64,000 nucleotides of DNA from Chelydra serpentina. Taxonomy: Eukaryota > Chordata > Testudines > Chelydridae. The notes beneath the pieces were generated by a model. It was not told where the DNA came from, searched no databases, and was given only the letters and a program-made list of their open reading frames with translations. Location of the stretch: contig JBAIAC010000008.1 of NCBI GenBank assembly GCA_037349315.1, positions 121,518,001 through 121,582,000 of the forward strand, written 5' to 3'. The translations under genes were made by a program, and so were the position numbers. Shown in pieces: positions 11,613 through 22,555 of this stretch; position 1 is the stretch's first letter, and each line of letters starts with the position of its first letter.

Positions 11613-12421
11613 TCATCTTTTCTCTCTGAAGACTGGAAGCCTTACATTCTATCTGCAAGAGTCTTCACACCCTCTGGTCCCTTAGTGGCAGGAGTGTTTG
11701 GGGAGTGGGCAAATGACCTTCCTCACTGAAAGGAGTCTTTGTGGGTAGCAATGGTTTCACCTATCAGCACAGCAACAAACAACACTGCTGAGATCTGCTG
11801 AGACCCATTTGAATCCGGCATGCTGGTGTTTCCACAGGAAAGATGGCATAGTGCAACCACATCTCTCAGGAAGCCCTGTAGCATGGAAGATTGAGGGCTT
11901 TACATTTGAGTTGCTCAATATGAGTTAGCACCTATGTGGAAACCACAGAGAAAGTGTAGCAGGAAGCCGAGACTCTGCCTGTTAAAGAAAGGGAAAGGAA
12001 TCAGACCTGAAGCTCAACAAGTGTTCAGGTTCCTGTTCAAGAAATGGGAGTAATTTTGTACCAATTCCAGCTCCTGGATAAATCAGTTCAGCTATGCATA
12101 AACGCAAGGCATACGCAGAAGGATTTATACTAAAGTTTGTGTACGCACCATAACCAAAAACCTTTCAGAACTGCTCGGTTTTTAAAAATCTCACAAAGAG
12201 GAGTTGTATTTGGCAGGCTTGGCAAGATAGTGCTTCCTTTTGGGCTGTCACCCTTTTTATTTTCTTCCTAGTCTAACCCACTCAGCTGCCTCTTGTTTCA
12301 CCATTGGCACTACTGGCCAGAGGGCCCAACCCCTGATATAATCCTCCACATTCAGGGTCCTCTGTTCTCCTTCCCGGTCCTGCCCCTTTCCAGCCCATCA
12401 GGTTTCCATCAACAGTCTTCA
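11613..12421. other. No recognised feature
   Basis: Moderate-GC sequence without a domain-bearing frame or a repeat pair that I can define. Confidence 0.4.
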
Positions 12422-12483
12422 CCTCCTGGCAGGACCGGCGTTACCATTAGGCGACACTAGGCGGTCGCCTAGGGCGTCAGGAT

Positions 12484-13170
12484 TTGGGGGGCAGCATTTC
12501 AGGTCCTCGGCGGCCGCTGGCGGCAGAGGCTGCTGCCGAAATGGGAGGAGACTGTCTAGGAAAGAGTACGGCAGAAAGGGATCTAGGGGTTATAGTGGAC
12601 CACAAGCTAAATATGAGTCAACAGTGTGATGCTGTTGCAAAAAAAGCAAACATGATTCTGGGCTGCATTAACAGGTGTGTGGTGAGCAAGACACGAGAAG
12701 TCATTCTTCCGCTCTACTCTGCGCTGGTTAGGCCTCAACTGGAGTATTGTGTCCAGTTCTGGGCACCGCATTTCAAGAAAGATGTGGAGAAATTGGAGAG
12801 GGTCCAGAGAAGAGCAACAAGAATGATTAAGGGTCTAGAGAACATGACCTATGAAGGAAGGCTGAAGGAATTGGGTTTGTTTAGTTTGGAAAAGAGAAGA
12901 CTGAGAGGGGACATGATAGCGGTCTTCAGGTATCTAAAAGGGTGTCATAAGGAGAAGGGAGAAAACTTGTTCATCTTAGCATCTGAGGACAGAACAAGAA
13001 GCAATGGGCTTAAGCTGCAGCAAGGGAGGTTTAGGTTGGACATTAGGAAAAAGTTCCTAACTGTCAGGGTGGTTAAACACTGGAATAAACTGCCCAGGGA
13101 GGTTGTGGAATCTCCATCTCTGGAGATATTTAAGAGTAGGTTAGATAAATGTCTATCAGGGATGGTCTAG
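12484..13170 (+). pseudogene. CR1 ORF2 C-terminal region, open but truncated
   Basis: A 228-codon open frame. Residues 1 to about 20 come from the hAT arm. From about residue 30 it is the conserved CR1 ORF2 end, with '[20 protein letters not shown]', '[19 protein letters not shown]', '[16 protein letters not shown]' and '[19 protein letters not shown]'. It ends naturally at TAG 13,168-13,170. The frame is intact from the truncation point, but the catalytic palm motif is missing, so it cannot work as a polymerase. It is useful as an intact comparator for the copy at 15,233. Confidence 0.85.
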
Positions 13171-13260
13171 ACAGTAATTGGTCCTGCCATGAGGGCAGGG
13201 GGCTGGACTCGATGACCTCTCAAGGTCCCTTCCAGCCCTAGAGTCTATGAATCTATGAAA
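12543..13260 (+). mobile_element. CR1 LINE, 5'-truncated, inserted in a hAT element
   Basis: Sense CR1 3' sequence: the ORF2 C-terminal region followed by the short 3' UTR, with GGTCCCTTCCAGCCC and the terminal 'tctatgaatctatga' octamer-like repeat. The possible target duplication is 'gaaatg' (12,538-12,543 and 13,257-13,262). Truncation to about 715 bp is typical of target-primed reverse transcription. Confidence 0.88.
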
Positions 13261-13402
13261 TGCCGCCGATGTCCCTGGTGGTCGAAGAAGCACTTTGGCG
13301 GGAGCTTCTTCGGCCGCCGGGGTCCCCGGTGGCATTTCGGCGGCAGCTTCTCCCGCCGCCGCCTAGGGTGGCAAAAAAGCTGCCGCCGCCCCTGCCTTCT
13401 GG

Positions 13403-14108
13403 CTGAGTCACCAACAAATTATTGCTTTCAAACCCTCAAGGAGTCTGATGCCAATCAGTATTGGTTTATAGACAACACAGTATTAATTCTATGTGCTCAA
13501 GAATGAGAGCAGCAGCAACCCAGCATGAAATAGCACACATGGTACAAATGCAATAATCCAGAGCTGCCCCCAGGAGGAGACATGCCCACTAAGGCCAGGA
13601 GATTTGAGTCTTTCTTGTAGGGGGAACCAAGCACAGCAGAGTCTAGAGCAGTGGTTCCCACTGGTCTACAGGCAGCAGGGTAAGGATAGTGTGCTTCAAA
13701 TGGGAAGATCTTGGTTTGTAGGCAGTGTTTGGGAGAATACTAGTACTGTTTTTTCCTTGTGCACGCACCATGTTAGGTGAAATACTATTATCCCATCTAT
13801 GCCTATGAAAATATAGAATTGAGTAATGCACCTAAAAATTATTGAATGCATTGAGAGGGTCTGTGGCAAGCTTTTCAAAGAAAGGCAACGTACTAAAGAT
13901 AGCCACATTTATGTGAAAATGCCCAACTAGATGATGGCTCACTCTAAAAATGTAATAACCCTTCTATTTTGCTTTCTACTGGCTTCTATTCAGCAATGAG
14001 GCTTTTTCACAGTATGTGGCCTGTTTTCGGTTGCACTCTGTAACGCTGAAATAAAATGTCTGTCAATTCCCCCAAAAGTCTTTCCTGGCATTTTACAAAA
14101 TCAAGTTC
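13403..14108. other. No recognised gene
   Basis: Contains one hAT-like end, 'cagtggttcccactggtc', near 13,649 with no partner found. Frames of 62-70 aa on the minus strand have no domain. Confidence 0.4.
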
Positions 14109-14113
14109 CATTG

Positions 14114-14792
14114 TGTCGCGGGGTGGCACCCCGCTCCTGCCCTGAGGGGATGGAAACAGCCCTGGGAGAGGGCTGGGGCAGAGAAGCTGGGCTGATTGGC
14201 AAAGCAGCCACAGCTGGGGCCAGTTAATCAGAGCTCAGCTGGCCCTTATAAGAGGGCAGTGGGCCTGGAGCAAACACCAACTCTCTCTCTGCCTTTAGAG
14301 GGAGAAGGGCCTGTCTGCAGGGACCTGAGCAGGTACCTAGGGTGGACCAGGGCTGGGGAAGGCCAGAGGAGCTGGGGAGCTCCGGCCTGAGGAAACGCCA
14401 GGCTGTGGCCTAGGGTTAGGTACTGGGGGTGCGGGGGCAACCCACGGGTAGGCCAAGGCAGCAGGTCCAAACCCCCCTTTGCCTGTAATGAGTGGCTTAT
14501 ACTGCAGTCTGCCCCAGGGCACGGGGGCTAGCTGGTGACTGGCAGTAGCCTACGACTGAGGCGAGGTGGGGATAGTGGGTTGGGGTTCCCCTGGGGAGGG
14601 GAGACCCAGATCTGGGGAGGTATTGCTGGGGGGGCAGCACCCCAGTTAAAGGGGCACCGGGTCCTGGGAGGGACACGGGCCAGAGCGGTCAGGCGGATCA
14701 CCGGCCTGCAGAGGGCGCTCCAGAGGCTGGTGTGCTAATTCCCCGGAACAACCAGCAGGAGGCGCCACAGGGGTGAGTCCAACCCTGTTACA
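14114..14792 (+). mobile_element. Solo LTR with 5-bp target duplication
   Basis: A 679-bp GC-rich unit starts TGT and ends ACA ('tgtcgcggggtgg' to 'aaccctgttaca'). It is flanked by the 5-mer 'cattg' (14,109-14,113 and 14,793-14,797). A TATA-like 'ttataaga' lies at 14,246-14,253 after a GC-rich upstream half, so the plus orientation is likely. No internal retroviral or Gypsy coding sequence or second LTR is present, so it is a recombination-derived solo LTR. A 5-bp duplication fits Gypsy or some ERV classes. Frames of 60-74 aa within it are not genes. Confidence 0.82.
14246..14253 (+). promoter_or_regulatory. TATA-like box in solo LTR
   Basis: 'ttataaga' about 130 bp into the LTR, in the usual U3/R position. 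It follows 'ctggccc' and precedes 'gggcagtgggcc'. Activity was not tested. Confidence 0.45.
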
Positions 14793-14797
14793 CATTG

Positions 14798-15230
14798 TTA
14801 TAGAGCAAAGCAACTTGATTTCTTCTAGCTTTAGCCAGAGGTTTCATGAATCACAATTATACTAGCTGCTGCCATGAAGTCAAAAATATTTTGAATCTAC
14901 CTCTCAGATGACTTTCAGATGGAATATAATGGTAGAAGTTTAAAAGGGAGTATCTGAAAATTAGCTTTTATTTATATTTTCTATATTTTTATCCATTATC
15001 CAAACTAAGGGCTGTGTGTGTGTGGATTCACAGCAACCACTGGAATAAGAAAGCCTAAAGCACCACAGGTTTCCCTTTCAATAATGCTGCCAATTCTTGC
15101 TTCTCATAAGTGCCCAGCTGCGTGATTATTAAAAAAAGGCAGTCCCTGTTTTTCCTTCAAGTATTACTGCACTTTTGGTTACAGACAATTTTGCCAGACT
15201 GGAGTTCATATAACACAGACACTTACTGGC
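14798..15230. other. AT-rich DNA, nothing recognised
   Basis: A short (TG)n run near 15,013-15,024. No coding signal. Confidence 0.45.
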
Positions 15231-15232
15231 TG

Positions 15233-16296
15233 TAAGGTGGATAGAAAACTGGCTAGATGGTCAGGCTCAATGGGTAGTGATCAATGGCTCCATGTCTAGT
15301 TGGCAGCCGGTATCCAGTAGAGTGCCCCAAGGGTCGGTGCTGGGGCCAGTTTTGTTCAATATCTTCATCAATGATCTGGAGGATGGTGTGGACTGCACCC
15401 TTAGCAAGTTTGCAGATGACACTAAACTGGGAGGAGTGGTTGATACGCTGGAGGGTAGGGATAGGATACAGAGGGACCTAGACAAATTAGAGGATTGGGT
15501 CAAAAGAACTATGATGAGGTTCAACAAGGACAAGTGCAGAGTCCTACACTTAGGACAGAAGAATCCCATGCACTGCTACAGACTAGGGACCGAATGGCTG
15601 GGCAGCAGTTCTGCAGAAAAGGACCTAGGGGTTACAGTGGACAAAAAGCTGAATATGAGTCAATAGTGTGCCCTTGTTGCCAAGAAGGCTAACGGCATTT
15701 TGGGTTGTATAAGTAAGGGCATTTCCAGCAGATCGAGGGACGTGATCATTCCCCTCTAGTCGGCACTGGTCAGGCCTCATTTGTAGTACTGTGTCCAGTT
15801 TTGGGCCCCACACTACAAGAAGGATATGGATAAATTGGACAGAGTCCAGCGGAGGGCAACAAAAATGATTAGGGGGCTGGAGCACATGACTTATGAGGAG
15901 AGGCTGAGGGAACTGGGATTGTTTAGCCTGCAGAAGAGAAGAATGAGGGGGGATTTGATAGCTGCTTTCAACTACCTGAAAGGGGGTTCCAAAGAGGATG
16001 GATCTCGACTGTTCTCAGTGGTAGAAGATGACAGAACAAGGAATAATGGTCTCAAGTTGCAGAGGGAGAGGTTTAGGTTGGATATTAGCAAAAACTTTTT
16101 CACTAGTAGGGTGGTGAAGCACTGGAATGGGTTACCTAGGGAGGTGGTGGAATCTCCTTCCTTAGAGGTTTTTAAGGTCAGGCTTGACAAAGCCCTGGCT
16201 GGGATGATTTAGTTGGGGTTGGTCCTGCTTTGAGCAGGGGGTTGGACTAGATGACCTCCTGAGGTCCCTTCTAACCTTGAGATTCTATGAGTCTAT
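15233..16296 (+). mobile_element. CR1 LINE, 5'-truncated, well preserved
   Basis: Begins inside the reverse transcriptase domain and runs to the 3' UTR and terminal 'gattctatgagtctata'. The 3' UTR carries 'ttgagcagggggttggacta' and 'gacctcctgaggtcccttct', the tail shared with the SINE at 48,495. Length is about 1.06 kb. Confidence 0.9.
15277..16212 (+). pseudogene. CR1 ORF2 reverse transcriptase C-terminal half with three TAG codons
   Basis: One frame runs from 15,277 to the natural stop at 16,210-16,212 and is broken only by TAG at 15,664, 15,757 and 15,784. Visible motifs are '[20 protein letters not shown]', the catalytic FADD box (15,409-15,420) followed by TKLGG, '[17 protein letters not shown]', '[20 protein letters not shown]' and '[20 protein letters not shown]'. 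In the intact copy at 12.5 kb the three aligned codons are CAG, TAC and GAG. There are no frameshifts across more than 300 codons, so the copy is relatively young. Confidence 0.88.
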
Positions 16297-16299
16297 ACT

Positions 16300-19200
16300 G
16301 TACAGGTCATTCAAGTTAAAGAGACTTGCAGTTGTATTCAGGCAGATGTAAAACAGCATATTAGCAGAAGTGTAAATTCCAATACATCCATACAAAATTT
16401 GAACACATTTTGAAAAACACTATATATTCAGACCTCTATTTCACTTCTTAGTTTGGAATCAGAGTTTTGGAAGTAGTGGCTTATTCAATAGAGTTATGTA
16501 ATGCAGAAATAAAATTCAAGACAATTACAGAGGTGCATTAACTTTAAATGGCAGAACTTACCAACTGTTATCAAAGTGCAATAACTTTGATAGACCAGTT
16601 AATCCTATTCTAGTATAGAGGAAAAAAATCTGTTGACCTTTTCCACAGACAACCACTATCTCTCTATAACGTGAGCAGTATGCTTCTGGTGCTCCTAAAT
16701 GCCAGAAACAGAGCACAAAACAAATGGAGAACAATCCACAGGGCACTCTATTGCTAATTAAAAATGTATTGAAAAGTCCTCAAAAATATACTTGCCACGC
16801 TACATAAAAGTCATTACAAAGGTATTCATGGGAGGTTATTGCACAGCAAAATTCTGCTTAGAGTGGCCTTTGTCAAGGCAACTTTGAGTTAGGCCACTCC
16901 AGTAAATATTTGCTACTTTCAAGTTTACCTTAAAATAGACCTTTTTGACCAAAACATTGAGCACAAAGAACGCCTCGGATAAGTAAGTAGGAAAGGATTA
17001 CATTTCCTTAAGAAGAAGAAAATAGTTCCTAACTGGATATACATTGGGTATGCACTTATAGTTTATTTCTTTTTTTGTTATATGAGGGAAGAAAGAAAGC
17101 AAGAAAGCTTATTTGCCATTAACTGCAGTTTTACTTGGTTTCTCGTATTGATCCCTTTTTATAACATAGGTATGTGCCACTGGTACTGAGCTAGAAAACT
17201 CCAGGGGAGCAGAAACAATAAGACCATGAGCATCCTTCCTTTGGGAGTCTGAATCTTTAGACGCCACAAAGAGCCATAGCCCCAGTTCCACTCCAATTTC
17301 TTTTCCCTCTACCCAAGTTGCACAGAAGTCAAATCTTCAGCTAATGTTTATCAGCACTGTTCCACTGACTTAAATGGAACTATGTAAACTTACACCAGCT
17401 GAGGATCTAACTCAAAGAAGCTGTGTAGATGGGTCGGAAGTAAATCTATATGCACAATCATCTAAATAATTACAAACAGCTCTTTCAACTTCTAACATGG
17501 CACTCTAGCACCCTTTGTGTGCTTTACAGGAATAAAAAAAGCATTTGTAAAGGTTTTCTCTGCAAAAATTATGGAATCTTTTACCACAAGAATTACATAG
17601 AAAATACAATTCTCTTTTGATGATCTTGTGTGTCAAATTTGGAGACTGAATTCAATTAGTGAAATATAGAACATAGGAATGTTAGACCTGCTTTAAGTGG
17701 AAATCAAAATGCAACCTTAACTACAGAACCATTACAGATGCCTTCATAATAAATATCAAAAATAAAAATAGACATCTATGCAATGTTCAGTAGGAAATCT
17801 AAGCAGTTTTCCTATAAAGAAATCTGGGTATAACCTACTGGGAAAGGCTCCTCCCAAAAGAAATCTGAGAAACGCAGCCAAGAATTAAAGCTAAACCACA
17901 AAAATAGGCTTTGGGACTGTAAAAGTGAATTTGGGGAAATTATAAAGTTCTTAGGTGTTTTTGTAAAACCCTGAAGGAGTAACATTGTGAGCAGCTGAAC
18001 AACTCTTGCAAGGTGACAAGAACTCAACTCTCAGTGAAGTCAATGAGTGTTGAGGGCATTCCTCAATTTACACAATCTAGCCCTAAACCTGACGAGTGCA
18101 GTTAGAGCTATACCTAAGAGTGGTCGACTCTTGTGGACAAAATGAAAAACATGCAGAGATAACAATTTAGTAAGATGAAGCCTGAAATCCTTAGGGTTTT
18201 CATATTCTAAAGACTTTAAAAAAAAAAAATTAACTGTGGTTCCTCCTAGGCATTGTACATTTATAAGAGTGATTAGATTCTGTCAAATGTTTAATTCAGT
18301 TGGAGATGGTTATGTGTCCTTGCCACGTATAGCAACAAGTTGAAAGGAACTTAGGAGAATGGTTCTGGTGAGATTGTCTTCAAAATGTATTATGACATCA
18401 AGGAAAACGGCAACACAATTACAAATGATCATATATAATGAACTGTCAGTCTAAAAATCTATCAGAACAGCCATTCAAGCACCTTTATTTAAAAAATAAA
18501 GAAATAAAAAGAAAGGGAAGACAGACCAAGTGTCTTTGGATCGGAGTTTCAATTTCGGCAATTTTTTTTTTATTTTTTTTTAAGGTGGAAGTGGGCTCGC
18601 TGTCTAATCTCAGTAAAGGTGAACTTTTTGCATACAGACACGGTAGATAAAATTTGTTCCAAATTGAGGTTGAAAATCAAATCTCCTTAGATTATTATAA
18701 TTTAAAGATACATTAATCTGTTTTACACTCATATTTGATCAACAAACATGATCTAGCCTTAGTACCCAGATGTAGCAGAATGTACTACAAAGCAGGAGCT
18801 TAGAAACTAATTCTGAACTCTTCTTCTTTCTCCCCCAATGACACATGCTAGGAATGCATCACATGTGAAATGCTTAGAAGAGGAGAGGGAAGTCAAATTC
18901 ATGCTGCATAACAGCATTAAAGGAGCACTAGGCCTTAAGGATAAATGTGGTCTCCTGAGGTCTGTACACAAGTGAAAGGGAGGGTAGAGAACATCGTTAT
19001 GAAAGGCCAGGTTCAGACATTAATTTCATAAACCAGTGAGGTTCCAATCTCTCATCTGGAATGGCTCCATCACTCAAGTGTGAGAATATGATGGTAGGGA
19101 GAGAAACTGTGACTAAATATGGTCAGATATTTGAGGCTGAGAAAGTCCTGAAGACAGTAGCCAAAAATAGAGAATCAAAATAATAATTGACCATTTCAGA

Positions 19201-19610
19201 AGTTTGTCACAGCAAAGCAGGTCCTTACTACCCATCCACCCATTTTTTAAAAAGTTGTTGAATTTTGTACGTTAATAAGAATGCATTTAAGCAACAAGAA
19301 GGCAAAACAAAGCCAAGTGCTAACTAACATGAAAGAAAAGGTTAATGCTACATTAATATCCCAATGACAACTCCACAAGAAAATTCAGGGTTAAAGTACC
19401 CACAGCAATCTGAACACTGCCCCCTTGTGTGTATGCATAACAAGTCTGATGAAAGCTCATACTACATTAGATAAACCTTTAAATCCAAGCAAGTGGCATT
19501 TCATCCTCTCTCCAAAGTGTTACAATGTCTATAACTGCACTCATAAAAAGTCAATCTATATAAAATGTATGGAAAATATTACATTAGCTAAAATGTTATA
19601 AATAGCTGAG
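16300..19610. other. AT-rich DNA, nothing recognised
   Basis: No frame longer than about 70 codons and no repeat pair recognised. A-rich tract at about 18,220-18,230, T-rich tract at 18,561-18,582. Confidence 0.45.
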
Positions 19611-19614
19611 CTTT

Positions 19615-21135
19615 AAGAACACAAAAATGGCCATAATGGATCAGACTAAGGGTGCAATTAGTCCAGTATCCTGTCTTCCAACAGTGGACAATGACAGATG
19701 CTTCAAAGGGAATGAACAGAACAGGGCAACTGTCAAGTGATCCATCCCCTATTGTGGAGTCCCAATATCTGCCAGTCAGAGATGGGGTTGCATCCCTGAG
19801 CATCTTGGCTAATAGCCACTGATGGACCTATCCTCCATAAACTTATACAATTCTGCTTTGAACACAGATTTATACTTTTGGCCTTCACAATATCCCTGAC
19901 CACAAGTTTGACAGCCTTACTGTGCGTTATGGGAAGTATTTCTTTGTGTTCGTTTTAAACCTGCTGCCTACTAATTTAATCAGGTGACCCCCTGATTCAT
20001 GTGTTATGTGAAGGGGTAAATAACACTTCCTTCTTCACTTTCTCCACACCATTCATGATTTTATAGACCTCCATCCTGTCCACCCTTTGTCATTTATTTT
20101 TTAACCTGAACAGTCCCAGTCTTTTTAATTTCTCCATACCCCAATCATGTTGTTGCCTCTTTCTGTACCTTTTCCAATTCTAACATCTTTTTTGAGGTGC
20201 GGCGACCAGAACTGCATGTAGTATTCAAAGTGTGAGCACACCATGGATTTATATGATATTTACTATCTTCTTATCCATATTTTTCCTAATGGTTCCTAAC
20301 ATTCTTTTAGTGTTTTTGACTGCCACGCACATTGAGTGATTGTTTTCAGAGAACTATTCACAATGAATCCAGGATCTCTTTCTTGAGTGGTAACAGTTAA
20401 TTTCGACCCCATCATTTTATATGTATAGCTGAGTTTAGACCTTCCAATGTGCATTACTTTGCATTTATCAACACTGAATTTCATCTGCCATTTTGTTGCT
20501 AGTCACCCAGTTTTGTGAGATCCCTTTATAACTCTTCGGCGTCTGCTTTGGACTTAACAATCTTGAGTAACTTTGCACCATCTGCAAATTTTGATACCTC
20601 ACTGTTTACCCCTTTTCCCAGATCATTTATGAATATGATGAACAGCAGTCATCCCACTATAGACTCTTGGGAGACCCCACTATTTGCCTCTCTCCATTGT
20701 GAAACGTGACCACTTATTTTTATCCTTTGTTTCCTATCTTTTAACCAGTTACTGATCCATGAGAGGACCTACCCTCCAGCCGTTGGTGAGGGACTTTGTC
20801 AAAGGCTTTCTGAAAATCCAAGTACACTATACCCACTGGATTGCCCTGTCCACATGTTTGTTGACCCCCCTCTCAAAGAATTCTAATAGATTTGTGAGGC
20901 ACCATTTCCCTTTACAAACCCTGTGTTAACTTTTCCCCAACAAAGCATGTTCATCTGTTTCTGATAATTCTGTTCTTTACTATAGTTTCAACCAATTTGC
21001 CTGGTACTGAAGTTAGGTTTACTGGCCTGTAATTTCCAGGATCTCCTCTGGAGCTTTTTTTTAAAAAATCGGCATCACATTAACTACCCTCCAGTTATTT
21101 GGTACCAAAGCTGATTTAAGTGATAGGTTAACCAC
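19615..21135 (-). mobile_element. Old CR1 LINE, about 1.5 kb, antisense
   Basis: Collinear with antisense CR1 over its length. It runs from 'cagtatcctgtcttccaaca' at the 3' UTR side, through 'gatttatatgatatttact', 'ctttgcatttatcaacactg', 'ccagttttgtgagatccctt' and 'ctggcctgtaatttcc', to 'ttatttggtaccaaagctga'. A surviving frame (20,296-20,484) has 'KFSVDKCKVMHIGRSKL', matching the N..KC.V.H.G block of CR1 reverse transcriptase. Many indels and stops mark it as much older than the copies at 12.5 and 15.2 kb. Confidence 0.85.
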
Positions 21136-22002
21136 AGTTTGAAATGAAATTATGATGAAAATTAGAATGCTTTTCACAGTTTTGTTCTTTGTTTTATCAT
21201 ATTTGCTGCAGGTGGGTTTTTACTCTGAAGTTAATTGGTTAATCTGAATTAATTTTTTTAAAAATATAAAAAATAAAAAAATAAAACCCAACTGTGGTCT
21301 AGAAGTTGTGGTCAGGTTTGGCCGGACTCTAAAAATGTCCTCTGAGGATGGTAAACAAACTGTACTGTCAGTTTGTTCAGGATCTGCACATCACAAGTCA
21401 GTAATCATTTTGGCTGTAGTCACTGGATCAAATGTTGTTAGTTATCCTAATATGCTGTCTAGAGATGACTTACTGCCTCACAACTGATTGCGACAATTAG
21501 TGGGTACCTAGATGTTGCTCTGACAATAAAATTGCCACGATAAAAATCTCTTGGACATTTTTAAAGTAGTTTCCTTCAAGCTACAATCCTCCTGAGTTTT
21601 GCAGTTGCTGCTCTTTAGGGATGCTGCTGTTCTTAAGCCATAGAAAAAAGCCCCTATCATGCATCATCTGGACTGTTCATATTAAACCTCACCACCAGTC
21701 CAATAACCTGCGTCATTAATTGACTTAACTATTTTTTCCCTCACATAAATTGCCACATATGTCTCTGAGTTGAGAACTATTTTTCCACTAGTCAGATTTA
21801 ATAAGTATGTAAAATTGATGGACTGCTTACTATTCTACTTATTTCAGTTCACTGGACAATTGTCAGTTGAAGCAAAAGCTCTGAGGTCAGTTACAATGAC
21901 CAAGTATGGTCTTAATTCAGATTTCCATTATGAATCCCAATCCAGAGTTCTAACAGTGAACAAGGGATATTGAGGATGTTAAAAAACAAGACATAGGCCC
22001 CG
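21136..22002. other. AT-rich DNA, nothing recognised
   Basis: Contains an A-rich low-complexity run at 21,255-21,285. Frames present are chance-level. Confidence 0.45.
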
Positions 22003-22003
22003 A

Positions 22004-22156
22004 TTCAAGAAACACTCCAAGTTCACTCTGATTCAGGAAAGCACTTAAGGACATGCTTAACTTGAAGCATGTTAAGTCTCACTGACTTCTATGGCATACA
22101 TTTAAACATGTCTTTAAGTGCTTTCCTGAACAGAGATGCTTTCCTGGATCAGGGCC
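22004..22156. repeat. Palindromic MITE
   Basis: Inverted arms: 'ggccccgattcaagaaacac' and 'ttcctggatcagggcc' at the ends, and 'gcacttaaggacatgctt' opposed by 'aagtgctttcctga' inside. A second copy is at about 43,008-43,150. There is no coding capacity, and the target duplication is not clear enough to assign a superfamily. Confidence 0.55.
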
Positions 22157-22159
22157 TGA

Positions 22160-22448
22160 GAGTATGTCTACACTGCAATAAAAGACACACGGTCCCCAGG
22201 TCAGCTGACTATGGCTGGGGTAGGGGAGGCTAAAAACAACAATGTAGACATTTAGGCCCGGGCTAGAAGCTGGGGTCTGGAACTCCACAAGGGAGAGGGA
22301 GGGTGGATCTCAGAGCCTGGGCTTGAGCCCAAATGACTACACTGCCTTTTTTAGCACAGCAGCCTGAGCCCCAAAAGCCTGAGAGTCAATTCACACTGGC
22401 TCTGAGATTCGGTGCTGGAGGGTTTTTTATTGCAGCGTAGAGATACCC
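22160..22448. mobile_element. Harbinger-like MITE with TGA duplication
   Basis: The ends 'gagtatgtctacactgcaat' and '...attgcagcgtagagatac' form inverted arms of about 24 bp. They are flanked by TGA on both sides (22,157-22,159 and 22,449-22,451), a 3-bp T-N-A site. It sits directly beside the palindromic MITE that ends at 22,156. The body is GC-rich and non-coding. Confidence 0.7.
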
Positions 22449-22469
22449 TGAGAGCCACAAACCATCTAC

Positions 22470-22555
22470 AGGGTGACAATCCTAGTCCCATTGATGTCAA
22501 TGGCAAAACACGAATTGACTTCAATGGGGTAGGATTTCAGCCATAGGACACAGGC
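22470..22555. repeat. Short palindromic repeat unit
   Basis: 'gacaatcctagtcccattga' and 'cttcaatggggtaggatttc' make an inverted repeat around 'tgtcaatggcaaaac'. This is the same kind of unit as at 1-90 and 25,740-25,820. Confidence 0.5.

Larger units (their letters stand above)
12430..13394. mobile_element. Non-autonomous hAT element interrupted by a CR1 insertion
   Basis: The ends are 'caggaccggcgttaccatta' at left and '...ccgccgcccctg' at right. Flanking 8-mers are 'cctcctgg' (12,422-12,429) and 'ccttctgg' (13,395-13,402), 7 of 8 identical. The hAT arms are 12,430-12,540 and about 13,259-13,394. Both are GC-rich and rich in 'gccgcc', with 'cctagggcg' and 'cctagggtggcaaaaaagc' stretches similar to the hAT family at 45,485 and 60,313. 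The middle is a CR1 3' end, so the CR1 arrived later. Confidence 0.8.

Noticed and set aside
13649..13700. Another hAT element beginning 'cagtggttcccactgg'
   Set aside because: No inverted partner end or 8-bp duplication could be found downstream.
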